From Juglans regia (Eukaryota > Streptophyta > Magnoliopsida > Fagales > Juglandaceae), in assembly GCF_001411555.2 (NCBI RefSeq), contig NC_049909.1, positions 2,713,875 through 2,777,874 of the forward strand: 64,000 nt of DNA, given 5' to 3'. Both the position numbers and the translations under genes were made by a program. The notes beneath the pieces are model-generated. The model did no database searches and was not told the DNA's origin. It saw only the letters and a list, made by a program, of their open reading frames with translations. The number at the start of each line of letters is the position of its first letter. Position 1 is the stretch's first letter. This document shows positions 25,020 to 36,596 of the stretch, one piece after another.

Positions 25020-28000
25020 TGTCACTCCCCCTCCACCTATACTCAAATCCCTTCTCATCTCAATCTTCACCTCTCCCTCACTCCAAACCAACCTGCCAAG
25101 TCTGTGGCAAAGTTGGTCACAGTGCCGTAAAATGCTTCTATCGCTTTGATCATGCCTATCAAAGTGATCCTCCTAAAAGTCTCTCTGCCAACTTCAGCAG
25201 CTCCTTCACAGCACCTGATCAATATTGGTATCCTGATACAGCCGCAACCAACCACATCACCTCAGACATGTCAAACCTCAACATCACTTTAGGACCATAT
25301 GGTGGTAATGAGCAGATTCGAATTGGTGATGGCAGCGAGTTACCTACTGCCAACATTGGTGACATTAAATTTACTACTTTCTCTCACTCCTTTATTCTTA
25401 AAAATCTCTTGCATGTACCTGCCATAACCAAAAACTTAGTCTCAGTTCAGAAATTTTGCCTTGATAACTCTGTTGTTTTTGAATTTCATAGTAATCATTT
25501 TCTTGTGAAGGATGCAACAACAGGAGTCTCTCTTCTCCATGGTCCCATGCGTAATGGCCTTTACTCATTCACCAATGTTCTTCCTTCTTCAGCTTCAGCA
25601 CAGGCCCTCATTAGTGAGCGCACTACTCCTTCTCAATGGCACTCATGCTTGGGTCATCCATCTCTTCAACTTGTCTCTCGGATTATCTCCAAGTATCAAC
25701 TTCCAGCTTCTACTTAGTCTACGGCTCCTCCTTGTTCAGCATGTCGTGCAGCAAAAAGTCATCATTTAGTGTTTAATTCATCCCATCAGCACTCTTTTAA
25801 GCCTTTACAATTAATTTACACATGTATGGGGCCCCGCCCTTGTTCTTTCTCGTGAAGGTTTTAAATACTATGTATCTTTTTTGGATGATTTTACGCGGTA
25901 TACAAGGTGGTGTCCCTTAGTGCAAAAATCTAATGTCATGTCTGTTTTTCTAAAATTTCAAGTACATGTTGAACGTTTCTTTAATTCAAAAATCTTATCC
26001 ATCCAAAGTGATTGGGGTGGTGAGTATCGCCCCCAAAACAAATATCTCATTTCTCAAGGTATTCTCCATAGAATCTCTTGTCCTCATACACATCAACAAA
26101 ACAGTGCTATAGAACGCAAGCATAAACACATTGTCGAAACAGGCCTTGCCCTTATGGCCCAAGCTTCCCTCCCACAACTCTATTGGGCCGATGCCTTTCA
26201 CACTACAATTTTTCTTATTAATCGTCTCCCTTCACCCGTTTTACATCACTCCTCTCCTTATGAAAATTTGTTTCAAAAATCACCTGATTACACTTCTCTT
26301 AGAATTTTTGGCACTGCTTGTTGGCCTCATCTCAGGCCATACAATCACCATAAATTAGATCTTCGATCCACACATTGTCTGTTCCTTGGCTATAGTGATT
26401 CCCACAAAGGATATCGATGCCTTCATCTTCCCACTGGACGTCTATATATTTCACGAGAAGTAGTTTTTGATGAGAACGTTTTCCCTCTTGCTCTTCCAAC
26501 TCCTCAACTCAAGCCTACACATTCATCTCTTCCGCCTGTCTTATGCCAACCCACACACTCATCCCTTCCATCCGTTTTAGGCCCAATCCCTCAACCCAAG
26601 TCTTTTCCGTCGGTTTTAGGTCCTCCTCCTGCTCCTGCTCCTGCTCAACAATCGGTTCCTCCTCAGCCCATAAACTCTAGTTCCCAATCTCGGCCTGTAA
26701 GCCCTAATTCACGATCTTGGCCCCTTATCCCTTATTCTCCATTCACTCCAATATTATCTTCCACAACAACTTCGACCCCAACTCTCTCTCCCTCGCCTTC
26801 TACCTCTTCATCCGAAATTCCTCCCCCTGCGCAAATCTTTGTAACCTCAGTTCCCTCCATTATCACTAGGTCCCAAACAAATTCTCTCAAACCCCGTCAA
26901 TACAAAGATGGCACGGTCCTATGGCCACCACCTCGGAGTTTCTTGACCATTACCACCACTGTTCTTGAAGAACCTACCAGCTATACAGAGGCTGTTAAAC
27001 ATCTTGAATGGCGTATGGCCATGTCTGCCGAGTTCCAGGCTCTTCTCCAAACAAATACCAGGAACCTCGTTCCAGCTTCTGAAAGCACTAATGTTGTTGG
27101 TTGTCGTTGGGTTTTCAAGACCAAACGCCTCTCTGATGGAACTGTGGAACGACGGAAAGCTCGCTTTGTAGCAAAAGGCTACCATCAACAAGCTGGGGGG
27201 GACTTCTTTGAGACTTTTAGTCCAGTGGTAAAACCCACTACGATTCAAACTATATTGTCCATCGCTGTTACAGAGCATTGGCCTCTTCGGCAGCTTGACA
27301 TTAGCAACCTATTTTTGCACGGCGAGCTTCATGAACAGGTTTATATGACTCAACCTATTGGCATTTTCAATCCTAATTTTCCTCATCGTGTCTGTAAATT
27401 GAACAAAGCCATCTATGGATTAAAACAAGCCCCACGGACTTGGTTTTCAAAGTTAAGTAATCGGTTGTTGAAGCTCGGTTTTACATCCTCCCTCTCTAAT
27501 TCTTCATTATTTGTTTATCATCATGCTTCTGTCACTTTATTTTTCCTTGTCTATGTGGATAACATCATCCTAACTGGCTCTGATCCTAAGGCAATCCGAA
27601 GTGTTCTTCATGCTCTCAGCCTTTCATTTCCTGTCAAAGACCTTGGGCCCCTTCTTCTTGGTCTTGAGATTCAGTCATTGGAAACTGGTCTTCATCTGTC
27701 TCAAACCAAGTATATATGTGACTTATTGAAGAAAACACATATGGACTGTGCTAAACCAGTAACTTCGCCCATGGCTGCCTCGGCAAAATTAACTCTTACT
27801 GATGCCCCTATTTTTGAAGATCCCACACTTTATCGCAGTACGATGGGCAACCTTTAGTACTTGTCATTAACACGTCCTGATGTTGCTTTTGATGTCAATA
27901 AAGTGTGCCAATTTATGCACACTCCTAAGGTTCCTCACTGGCAGGCCATTAAACGGATCCTCAGATACCTTAAGCACACAGCTCATCTTGGTCTTCAAAT

Positions 28001-28460
28001 CAAGCCCTTTTCAGATTATACTTTGCATGCTTTCACGAAAGCTAACTGGGCAGGATGTCTGGATGGCAGGTGCTCGACCGGGAGTTTTTGCATTTTCCTA
28101 GGTTCTAATCTTGTAGCTTGGGGATCCAAGAAACAGAGCACTATTTCCCGTTCCAGCACATAAGCGGAGTACAAAGCTTTGGCTAATACTACTACCGAGC
28201 TTCTCTGGTTCCAATCATAACTCAAAGAGCTTGGTGTATTTCTTCCCAAACCGCCCACTCTCTGGTGTGATAACATCGGTGCTACATACCTCTCTGTGAA
28301 TCTTGTTATGCACTCTCGTACGAAGCACATTGAGATTGACTTTCATTTTGTGAGAGATCAAGTTGCCTCCAAAACTTTACACGTTGCTTTCATTTCTTCC
28401 AAAGATCAGGTTGCAGATATATTTACAAAACCATTAGTTTCAAATCGGTTTTTGCTTCTC
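24240..28460 (+). pseudogene. Copia gag-pol pseudogene
   Basis: Gag starts at ATG 24240 (KLTNENYLLWRTQM) with a stop at 24480-24482, then continues to about 25100 with a Gly/Arg run near 24985. A CCHC zinc knuckle (CQVCGKVGHSAVKC) lies at about 25094-25135 in a shifted frame. The protease motif DTAATNH is near 25236. The GAG-pre-integrase HSCLGHP is near 25640, with a stop just after 25717. The integrase core is at 25800-26460, and reverse transcriptase (QLDISNLFLHGEL) at about 27000-27720. The RT box reads YVDN at 27552-27563, so the second catalytic Asp of YVDD is replaced. A stop follows near 27858. RNase H runs to about 28460 with a stop near 28161. It is not translatable as one polyprotein. 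Confidence 0.9.
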
Positions 28461-28494
28461 AGAACGAGTCTCACCCTGTCTCCCATGCTGGACT

Positions 28495-28504
28495 CGCGGG
28501 AGGG
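28495..28504 (+). other. Copia polypurine tract
   Basis: CGCGGGAGGG directly precedes the 3' LTR, the expected place for the plus-strand primer. Confidence 0.65.
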
Positions 28505-28861
28505 TAATAGTAGCAGCACCAGTGATACACCCAGCTCAGCAACATCCTGCCGTGGCACTCAGCATAGTTAGCCTTCTCTTAAGAATATCTCCAGCTCATC
28601 AAATAATCAACAGAATTGAGATTTATGCTTTTATCGTGTCCTCTTCTGTAAATATACCATGGGAATCTGTTTTGTTTTGTAGTGAGGATTTGTTATAACC
28701 AACTTAGCTATAGTGTAGCTTCTGTGTGCAAGGTGCACGATAGGTATTTGACAAAATTTCTAAAGGTTTTGGGACCATCTTCGTTCTCTATATAAGCAAC
28801 ACTGTACTGATTACTTTGATAAATTAATGAGAAATATGATTCTTGAGCTTGTTTTCTAGCA
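28505..28861 (+). repeat. Copia 3' LTR
   Basis: It has the same 357-bp length as the 5' LTR and ends TTTTCTAGCA. It is followed by the TATTT duplication at 28862-28866. Confidence 0.92.
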
Positions 28862-30758
28862 TATTTAATAAGTTCATAAGTGCAAACACTCTATATTGGA
28901 AAAAATGCCTCGGATTGTTGCAAACAAAGAATGCATGATAACTTATGAGACTGAAAAGACAAAGTTAAAGGATATCCTTAAACTTGTTAACAAAGTTCAT
29001 ATCACAACTAACATGTGGACTTCTTGTAAAAAACTTTCATATATGGTTGTGACATGTCATTTTATAGATACTGATTGGAATCTTCAGATGCGTGTTTTGA
29101 ATTTTTGTAATGTGCCACCTCCACATACTGGCCTTCTTATTGCTGATGCTTTAGAAAAAAATTTCTAAGGTTGGAGAATTGAGAATAAAATTAGTTCAAT
29201 TACTGTTGACAATGCAAGTTCTAATGATGTTGCCATTAGAATTTTGAAAGATAATTTTAGATTGAAGAAAACATTGTCTGTAGGAGGAAAATTGTTTCAT
29301 GTACATTGTTGTGCACATATAAATAATTTACTTGTACAGTATGGACTTGGGGAGATTAGGGGGATTGTTGATTGTGTGAGAGATGGTATAAAATATCTGG
29401 TAGCATCAGCATCAGAGAGTAGGCTAAAACAGTTTAGTGAAATTGCAAAACAGTTGCAATTGCCCTCAAAGAAACTGATTTTAAATGTGCCTACAAGATG
29501 GAACAATACATATTTAATGTTGGATATTGCAATTCAATTCAAAGAAGTTTTTCATAGATATGGTGATAGAGATAGCAGTTTTGAATGGGTTACAACTGTT
29601 GAAGAGTGGGGGTAAGTTGAAAATGTTTGTCAACTACTTGCTATTTTCAATGAAGTAACCAATATTGTATCCGGAAGTGATTACCCAACAACAAACTTAT
29701 TTTTTTCTGAAGTATGGAGAATGAAGGACATCTTAGGTAAGAAGAGTAGAGATGCGAATGAATACATGAAATCAATGGTAAGGAAAATGAGTGTTAAGTT
29801 TGAAAAATATTGGGGGGAGTGTAATCTATTGATGGCAATCGCTGCGATGTTAGATCCTAGATTCAAAATGGTCTTGATCCAATTTTTTTTTCCTTTAATT
29901 TATCAAGAGCGGGCACTTCTAAGAATAATGATCACATCTTTCAAGTGTTGCATGAGTTATATGATGAGTATGTTCATGAATACAATTCCACTGTTGAGGC
30001 ACAAAGAAAGCAAGAAAATGCTCAAAACAACGTATCTAGTTGTTCCTCAAGTGTTGGGAGAAGCATGCAGAGTGGCCAGTCATTATTTAAATCTTCTTTT
30101 GTTAGAAGTGTTGATACCGTGCAGTCTAGTAAATTGAAACTGGATAATTATTTAGAGGAAAGTATTTATATCTGTGAAGAGAGTTCAAATGCAAGTTTCG
30201 ATACCTTCGAATGGTGGAAAACAAATACTCTAAAGTTTCAAACTTTGTACAAAATGGCCCAAGATATATTGGCCACACCAATTACCATTGTTAGCTCAGA
30301 ATCAACCTTCAGTATAGGAGGCAGAGTCATTGATCCTCATCGAGCTTCATTGTCAACTAAAACTGTCCAGATGTTGTTATGTGGGTCTAATTGGGTTAGA
30401 GCATTATATGGGCTTAAAAGATCATCAACAAATTCTGTAAGTGTAATCCTATTTATTTTAACTGCCTATTGCTATTTTATTATTTTATACTTACTATTAT
30501 TAATTTATTTACAAAAATACTAACTATTGTTTTTTTTTTCTCTCAATAGAAAGATGTTCCATTAGAAACTCAGATTCTCTTGCCATAGCCATAGGCTTAT
30601 ACAGACTCATATTTTATTTTTTTTATCATGTTTAATCTATGGAGCATTTGGTCAGTTTTCTAGTTTTATCTGGTATGTATTGTTTAGTCGTATATGATTT
30701 GCTATCTGATATTTGGACAGTTTATTTTGTAATATTTGGACAGTTTGGTTGTTCTATC

Positions 30759-31403
30759 TAGGGCTGTACACCGATGGGTTCGGTGTCGGTTTCGGTGCAA
30801 AACCGAGACACCACCGACGTCTGCTATGGGTCGGTTGAACCGGCCGAAACCGATGGTTTGGGGATAAAAAATCGATAATATCGGTCTCGACGTGCGTTGG
30901 CGCGGTCTTCGGTCCACCGTCGGCGTCTTCTGTGAAGGAGGAGGAATTGAGGAAGAGTGAAGAACTGTCTCGCCGTCGCTGCCATGGAAGAAGAAGAGAG
31001 TTGCAGAGGGTAGAGAGAAAGAAGATGACGCGGGGAAGAAGAAGAGGGGCCTGGGGGGGTTATTAATTCATCTTAAAACGGCGCCGTTTGGCTTTTAAGC
31101 CAAATGGTGCCGTTCTATTTTAATTTTTTTTTAACTTTCAAGCTTTAAAACGGCGCCGTTTCACTTATAATAAGTGAAACGGCGCCGTTTTATATACATA
31201 TATTAAAAATATATATAAATAGACCGGATCGGCCGGTTCAGCGGTTTTCCAGGGGTTCAAACCGACGCCGAACCGCCGATATCGGTTTTCCTTCAATTTC
31301 TCTCGACCGCCGACCGGTTCTTTGCCGGTTCCGGCCGGTTCCGTGCTCCGGCGGTTGGTCTGATCGGTTCACAGTCGGTTCCGGCGGTTCCTGTACAGCC
31401 CTA
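30759..31403. mobile_element. 645-bp non-autonomous hAT MITE in the inner hAT element
   Basis: The ends TAGGGCTGTACA and TGTACAGCCCTA are perfect 12-bp inverted repeats. The flanking 8-bp duplication GTTCTATC (30751-30758 and 31404-31411) is perfect. The interior is dense with CGGTTC/GAACCG motifs and contains three AAACGGCGCCGTTT-type palindromic blocks between 31074 and 31195. No coding capacity: the 71-aa minus ORF at 30702-30917 crosses the left boundary and is spurious. Confidence 0.9.
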
Positions 31404-31411
31404 GTTCTATC

Positions 31412-32640
31412 TGATTTTGTTTGGGATGATATGAGTCATGACAGTTTAGGTAATTTCTAAGTTCTCACTCCTCACCATCCAGATTTCCTAAATTTCTTTA
31501 GATGGCAAATTAAATTTTGCATTACAAGCATCCCTTGGCAATGTTACTAAGTTAAAAGAACTTGAGTAATTTTGCAAGGGAATAAAAATGATATTAATGT
31601 TTTTTATTGTATCAGTGTGCAGGTTGTCATGGTGATTTTGTTCAAGTTTGGGAACTTGCTGACTTTTGTCATGGTGAACTCAGATTTTGTACAATTTAGG
31701 TAACTTCTTGTCATTGTGATTTTGCTAAAGTTTGGTAACTGCAGTTGTGAGTTGTCTGGCTGATTTTTTGTTGAACTTTGGTAACTTGTTGTGAACTTGT
31801 TACTGAACTTGTAACTTATTTGGTAACTGCCTGTGGTATGAAAGTATGCCTATTGAGCATTGCATATTACTGCCTGCTGGTTGGCAGATTTGATTGTTTT
31901 TGTGGGCCTATGGCTGGTAACTACTAACTGCCTATTGTATTAGTCTATGCCTATTGAAGTTTTCATCTTGTCTACCTCACTGTTTGTTGTCTTATTTCAG
32001 GCTGATATGAGTCTTGTCTATTAATGGGTAGTTGTTTTGGATCTGTTCTGTGGTAACTGCATTTGGTAACTTGGCTGAATCCCTGATGCACATCTTTCTA
32101 TCTAATTTTGGGAACTTGCTGACTTCTGTCACTCTGTCATGGTGATTTCAGATTTCAAAGCTTATCTGAATCCCTAACGCACATATTTGTTCATGATATT
32201 GCTTGTATGTATTGTGTAACTTGTTAGAGATATGACATTGATTTTTTAGGCAAATTAAGTTTTCTATTTTCTGTCAAACATCCCTTGACAGTATTACTAA
32301 GTTAATAGTACTTGAGCAAGGGATTAAAAATAAGTTTAAATTTTAGTGTATTAGTGTACGCAAGGCAACAAAGTCAAGATTTCTGGCTCCATTCATGAAG
32401 ACTGAGGACATCAGTCATTTTACAGCCCATTTTTTGTTTTGAAATTTAATGTATCTTATGTTATAATTTATGTTGCAATTAAATTTTTTATTCACTTGCT
32501 CCATTGGGATGTAAAATGTCATTTAATGTACCATAGCTCTCATATACTCTTGAAGCCTTCATGATGTAAATTTCTATTTAATTTTTTATTTTACTGATGC
32601 ATTTATTTTAATTTTATATTATTAATTTTTATCTTTAAAA
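31412..32640 (+). other. 3' region of the inner hAT element
   Basis: AT/GT-rich non-coding DNA with loosely repeated 'ggtaact' and 'tgatttt(g)' phrases. No coding signal was recognised. It lies between the transposase 3' end and the CTCGA-rich terminus. Confidence 0.5.
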
Positions 32641-32861
32641 TTTTTCCATAAGCGAGCTAGCTCAAGTGAGCTTGGGCTCGGCTCATTAACAGAATTGAGC
32701 TCAAGTCGAGTTCGATCTCATTTTCCTTCTACATGAGCAGAGTTCGAGCGTCCTAATAGGCCCGGCTGACAAACGAGCCGAGCTCAAGCTCGACTCGAGT
32801 ATTGAACGAGCCGAGCTCGCACACTCCATGCTCGCTTGAGCTCAACTCATTTACAGCCCTA

Positions 32862-32960
32862 ATTACGGTAAATCGAGAAGGAATTGAAAACTTAGGATCA
32901 ATGGATTTAGTATATTCCCGAAGAGTTGTTGATGGCTGCGTGAGAAAGGGGCTACGCGAG
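32862..32960 (-). pseudogene. Outer hAT transposase, N-terminal-side fragment
   Basis: After the ATTACGGT duplication the minus strand encodes REYTKSIDPKFSIPSRF. It joins in frame through the target site to the TVMRDCM-type sequence just inside 19890. This PxFxIPSRxTxxRD block is a hallmark just N-terminal to the hAT catalytic region. Further upstream the frame decays, so only about 100 bp is claimed. Confidence 0.65.
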
Positions 32961-34412
32961 AGAGGGGTGGGCTGCGGGAGGGAGTCAGACGACTGTGACT
33001 TTCCTTACAATGTTGCCAGTCAAAGACCCATTACAAATCGAAATTACAATGCTGCCACAGTGTCATTAGAGAAACCGTCTAGTCAACAGAAGCAACGGTC
33101 ACCAAATGTGACGGAGAAACCAACGGCAATTGTTACCCCCCTCCACTCCCACACTAAAACCACTCAAGTCAATTCTGGTAAAAAACATACATACCATCCC
33201 CCAACTCTCGTCACTAACCTTTGCTGCTACATTGATTTCGAAACGCGATTCGAGATTTCGATCACAGTTTCGAATGCTATGATCATTCATATTCTATAGC
33301 TTATTTGGTGGCTTATCTCATTGGACTAGATTGAAGTGTAAATACGATCATATGTATTGTTAATGCCTTATTATGTTAGAATTGAAAGAGTTTTTATCAA
33401 AGTTTTGAATTCAGTTTCGGTGACCGTTTCGATTGAAGCACTGGAACAAAATATTTCGATACCGGTATGTTTCAGTATGCCATTTCGGAATAGTCTTTAT
33501 ATGGATAATTATATATCTAAACTATATTCCAAAATACTTGAAAAAATTAACAAATTAAATTTTGCTATAATACTTTTTAATCCAAGTCTTAAAAACATAC
33601 ATTTTAGGAAAACAAAATATGATACAATTGTTCATTAAGATGATATGCTTAATTTGTGTGTAGGACTCAGGAGCCAGATTAGGGATTAGATTCATTAAAA
33701 AAATTAGGGATAATTTGCCTTTAGAAAGGCTTTGTGGGTAGGTGAAAAAGAAATCAGAAATTACAAGTGTCCCTCGTGTTTGCCTTTATCGCTGCCTGCT
33801 AGCCTCTGTGGGTAGGTGAAGAGGAAATAGAAAATGTCAAGCGTATCCTAATGTTTTAAGAAATTTGCAAAATGTCGTTAACATTTATTCCAGACCGAAA
33901 GGCAAAATGCATATTTCGGCCGAAATATCTCGAAATGATCAAAATTTAACCTGGAACAGAACACCTACTTAAATTGTACGACTATTGTTTCGAGCACGCA
34001 AAATTCTGGCCATTCCAGCTGGAACGAAAAAAATTAAAAACCTTGGTTTTTATTCCATTTTGGTTTTGTGATATCATAAAACTAACACATTTCCTTATTG
34101 TTGATGACGTGTTTCGCACACCAACGATCACATTTCCTCATGGGTGGTGTTATGACCTAAGTTCAAAAAGAAAACACAGCTCAAGATTTACGGTGGGTGC
34201 CGCCTCTAAAGCCTAAATTAGTTATCGCCTTGTATTTTCACCAGATTCAGGGAGGAGAGTATGAACATTTCTCTATGCCTTTCCTTTTTCCCTGCTTGTA
34301 TCTCGTTGGGGGAGCCTCACCAACCATCCTTTGTAGTGTAACCCCTCTGGGCTTCACATCCAACCACACTTGACATAAAGCATGTCCCCCGAATGGACAT
34401 TTTAGAACATTT
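32961..34412. other. Non-coding DNA with TTTCG-rich decayed repeats
   Basis: 33235-33500 and 33880-34040 contain many TTTCGA/TTCGG motifs on both strands, as in some plant MITEs, but without clear ends. A TGTTGATGACGTG stretch near 34103 resembles the outer end of the LTR family at 13195 and 16512. ORFs here lack recognisable domains. Confidence 0.35.
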
Positions 34413-35051
34413 AGGCTACATTTGGATGTTGAGCTGAGTTGAGCTCTTTATGAATAGTAGTGAGTTAAGATGGTAGAGTGAGTTTTGTGAGGTCCACCTA
34501 ATATGAGCTTAAGGCTGCATTTGATTCCCAAACTCAACTGAACTCAGCTGAGTTCAGTCTAATTTTAAGCTGAGTCTAACATCCAAACACCCAATTCTCA
34601 AATTACTAAACTCATCCCAACTCAAAATCTTCTTACCCATGAGGCTCACAACCTTTTTCAATTTTTCATAAAAAGTATTAAACTCATTTTAACATCCAAA
34701 ACCATTTTTAAATTTAATTTAGATGGGTCCCACATAACTTCCTCCACTACTCAATTCACTACTATTCATAAAGAACTCAATTCAGCTCAGCTCAACATCC
34801 AAACACAATCATTTAAATGAGTTTGAATATTAAGATGAGTTTAGATGTATTTATGAGAAGTTGAAAAAGGTTGTAGATCTCACGTGTAAAGAAGTGTTGA
34901 ACTGAAAAAGGTTGTGAGTCTCACATGTAAAGAGGTTTTGAGCTGAGATGAGTTTAGTAATTTGATAGTTGGGTGTTTGGATGTTAGACTTAGTTAAAAT
35001 TAGACTGACCTGAGTTTAACATATATGAGTTTAACAACCAAACAGGGCCTT
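34413..35051. repeat. Interleaved fold-back MITE remnants
   Basis: One pair of inverted arms is at about 34413-34500 and 34735-34810 (GGATGTTGAGCTGAG and its complement). A second is at about 34511-34690 and 34815-35051 (the left arm includes ACATCCAAACACCCAA and the right arm its complement). The arms interlock instead of nesting. Both families share the 'tttggatgtt' and 'cactactattcataaag' vocabulary typical of plant fold-back MITEs. There is no coding content. Confidence 0.6.
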
Positions 35052-35104
35052 AATGTGTCCTTCCCCCTGAGGTTTCTGAGGAGTGAAGAACCCACCCTGC
35101 TTGA

Positions 35105-36596
35105 TGACTCACTCAAAAATGAGTAGCACAAAAACTATCCCAAGTGCAGGAGGATGTTGCGTAATAATTAGGAATAATTAGGAATAAATTCCTAGATCAT
35201 CTCCTTAAGGAAAGTTACTTAAAATCAAACTCGTTCAAAATAGTGAAAATATTCATAAAGAGAAAATAAAAATAATGGTATGTGCAATGGATGGAAGAGT
35301 GTAACAAGAATGAAAAGGGCACTAGTCATGGACTAGATTCATATTTTTGAATTTTTGACTGTCGAAATAAAACGTAAAAAAAAAAACTAACAAATTGAAA
35401 TTAACAATATAAAAAATTAACTAACTAAACAATCTTAATTAATCTGAAAATTAAACAATAAAATAGAAATTATTTAAGTCCTAATTAAGTTTTAATCGAT
35501 CTAATATGCAATGGAACTGAGAGATTAATAAAACTAATCTAAGAATTAAACTAGATTAGAAAGTAATTGACAAAATACGAACTGAAAATTGAAAAGTCCC
35601 AAAATCAAGATTCTAGGGTTCATTCTTGTATTCAAATCACAAATTCTCAAAATTAATCCATAGCAATTGTAATCACTGTTAAATGAAAGCTTAAAGAAGC
35701 GAGAAAAATAAATAACACGAAGTAAATAAACAGCAAATAAAATGCCCAAAATTCTAAGCCAAATATCTCAAAAATAAATCACAAACTACAAACTAAAATT
35801 AAATAAATAGTAGAGAGTGAAAAGAGCAAGCCAAATGAATGGAGACGGAAGTGGTAGGCAATGGAAAAGGCAGCTGGAGTGGCAATCGGACCCTGAAAGA
35901 GTTCTTCAAATGTGCGGCTCTGCTCTCCAAAAATTTTTCAATTTCATGCTAATGATATGCTTAAATAGGGTAGGAAATAAACCCTAATGTCTTCATATTC
36001 CCGCACACAAAATCACTTAAATTTTAGGACTCAACTTGGCAGCCATGTACGCACTTCAGGAGTTTGAATTTGGAAATCCTTATTAGGGAAAACTTTGTAG
36101 CCCTTTAAAATAACTTTCCAACTCATCAAGAATCGTATCAATTTTATATTTGAGCAGAAAGTTATGATTAAAATACTAAAGTGTATTCATTCTGTCTCCT
36201 AACTCATTTTGGATTCTGATCCGAATTACTCTCAAACCATATCATTACACTTATTTGAAGAGTCCAACACTCGTTGAAAGTTCTTATGTTGTTCCAACGT
36301 CTTGCCCACTTGAAAGTCCTTTGAGTTTGAAATTAGAAATAAAATAATAGAAATTAGAAATAAAATAAAATAAGAATAATAGAATATAAAAAAATGTTGT
36401 GCATGTGATTAGACATTATCCAATTAAATCACAAGTTATAAAATTAAACATAAATCATGTTATTAACCAATTTAAATCACAACTCGGATTTATTCATCTT
36501 AACTACTTTTTCGTCTAAAACCAATAATAATGTAATGAAATAAATAAAATATATTGGTTCTAAATGTATAAAATATGCAATAATTCAGCTCAATCA
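35105..36596 (-). repeat. Gypsy 3' LTR (1492 bp)
   Basis: On the plus strand it begins TGACTCACTCAAAA and ends GCTCAATCA. It matches 41630-43110 throughout. A purine tract (complement of CACCCCCAACTAG, 36597 on) adjoins its inner edge, as expected for the 3' LTR of a minus-strand element. Confidence 0.88.

Larger units (their letters stand above)
23844..28861 (+). mobile_element. Complete-ended Ty1/Copia retrotransposon
   Basis: The 5,018-bp element has 357-bp LTRs at both ends, TATTT target duplications, a primer-binding site at 24201 and a purine-rich tract before the 3' LTR. Gag, protease, integrase, reverse transcriptase and RNase H domains follow in Copia order on the plus strand, but all are broken by stops or frameshifts. 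By eye the two LTRs differ at about 14 of 357 positions (~96% identical), so the insertion is fairly recent compared with the decayed hAT around it. Confidence 0.95.
23338..30588 (+). pseudogene. hAT transposase pseudogene (RICESLEEPER-like), split by a Copia element
   Basis: The 5' part (23338-23843) encodes an acidic N-terminus and a BED-type zinc finger (CKWCKTLF, then RRHLLTC) with in-frame stops. After the Copia insertion the frame resumes at 28867 (a CITANTL-like stretch, then MPRIVANK from 28905). It runs through the catalytic region (HITTNMWTSCKKLSYMVVT, ITVDNASSND, HCCAHINNLLV, PTRWNNTYLMLD) and AAMLDPRFK. The C-terminal hAT dimerisation region (ILATPITIVSSESTFS) lies near 30270. A final GT-AG intron is probable at 30437-30549, with a short last exon ending at 30588. 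Stops at 29166 and 29613 and a frameshift near 29890 make it non-functional. Confidence 0.82.
19899..32861 (+). mobile_element. Complete-ended hAT transposon, about 13 kb with insertions
   Basis: The termini TAGGACTGTAAA (19899-19910) and TTTACAGCCCTA (32850-32861) are near-perfect inverted repeats flanked by an 8-bp duplication. Subterminal regions carry many short CTCGA/GAGCTC motifs (about 19920-20075 and 32650-32850), which in hAT elements are transposase-binding clusters. The element carries its own broken transposase gene (23338-30588, plus strand). It hosts a Copia element (23844-28861) and a 645-bp MITE (30759-31403). Without the Copia element, its target duplication and the MITE it would be roughly 7.3 kb. 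19920-21020 and much of 31410-32640 are AT-rich with no other recognisable feature. Confidence 0.85.

Noticed and set aside
24808..25149. 113-aa ORF with a long valine run
   Set aside because: It is the out-of-frame shadow of the Gly/Arg-repeat part of the Copia gag.
32802..33299. 165-aa plus-strand ORF
   Set aside because: It begins inside the GAGCTC-rich terminus of the inner hAT element and crosses the target duplication into unrelated DNA. It is a chance open frame.
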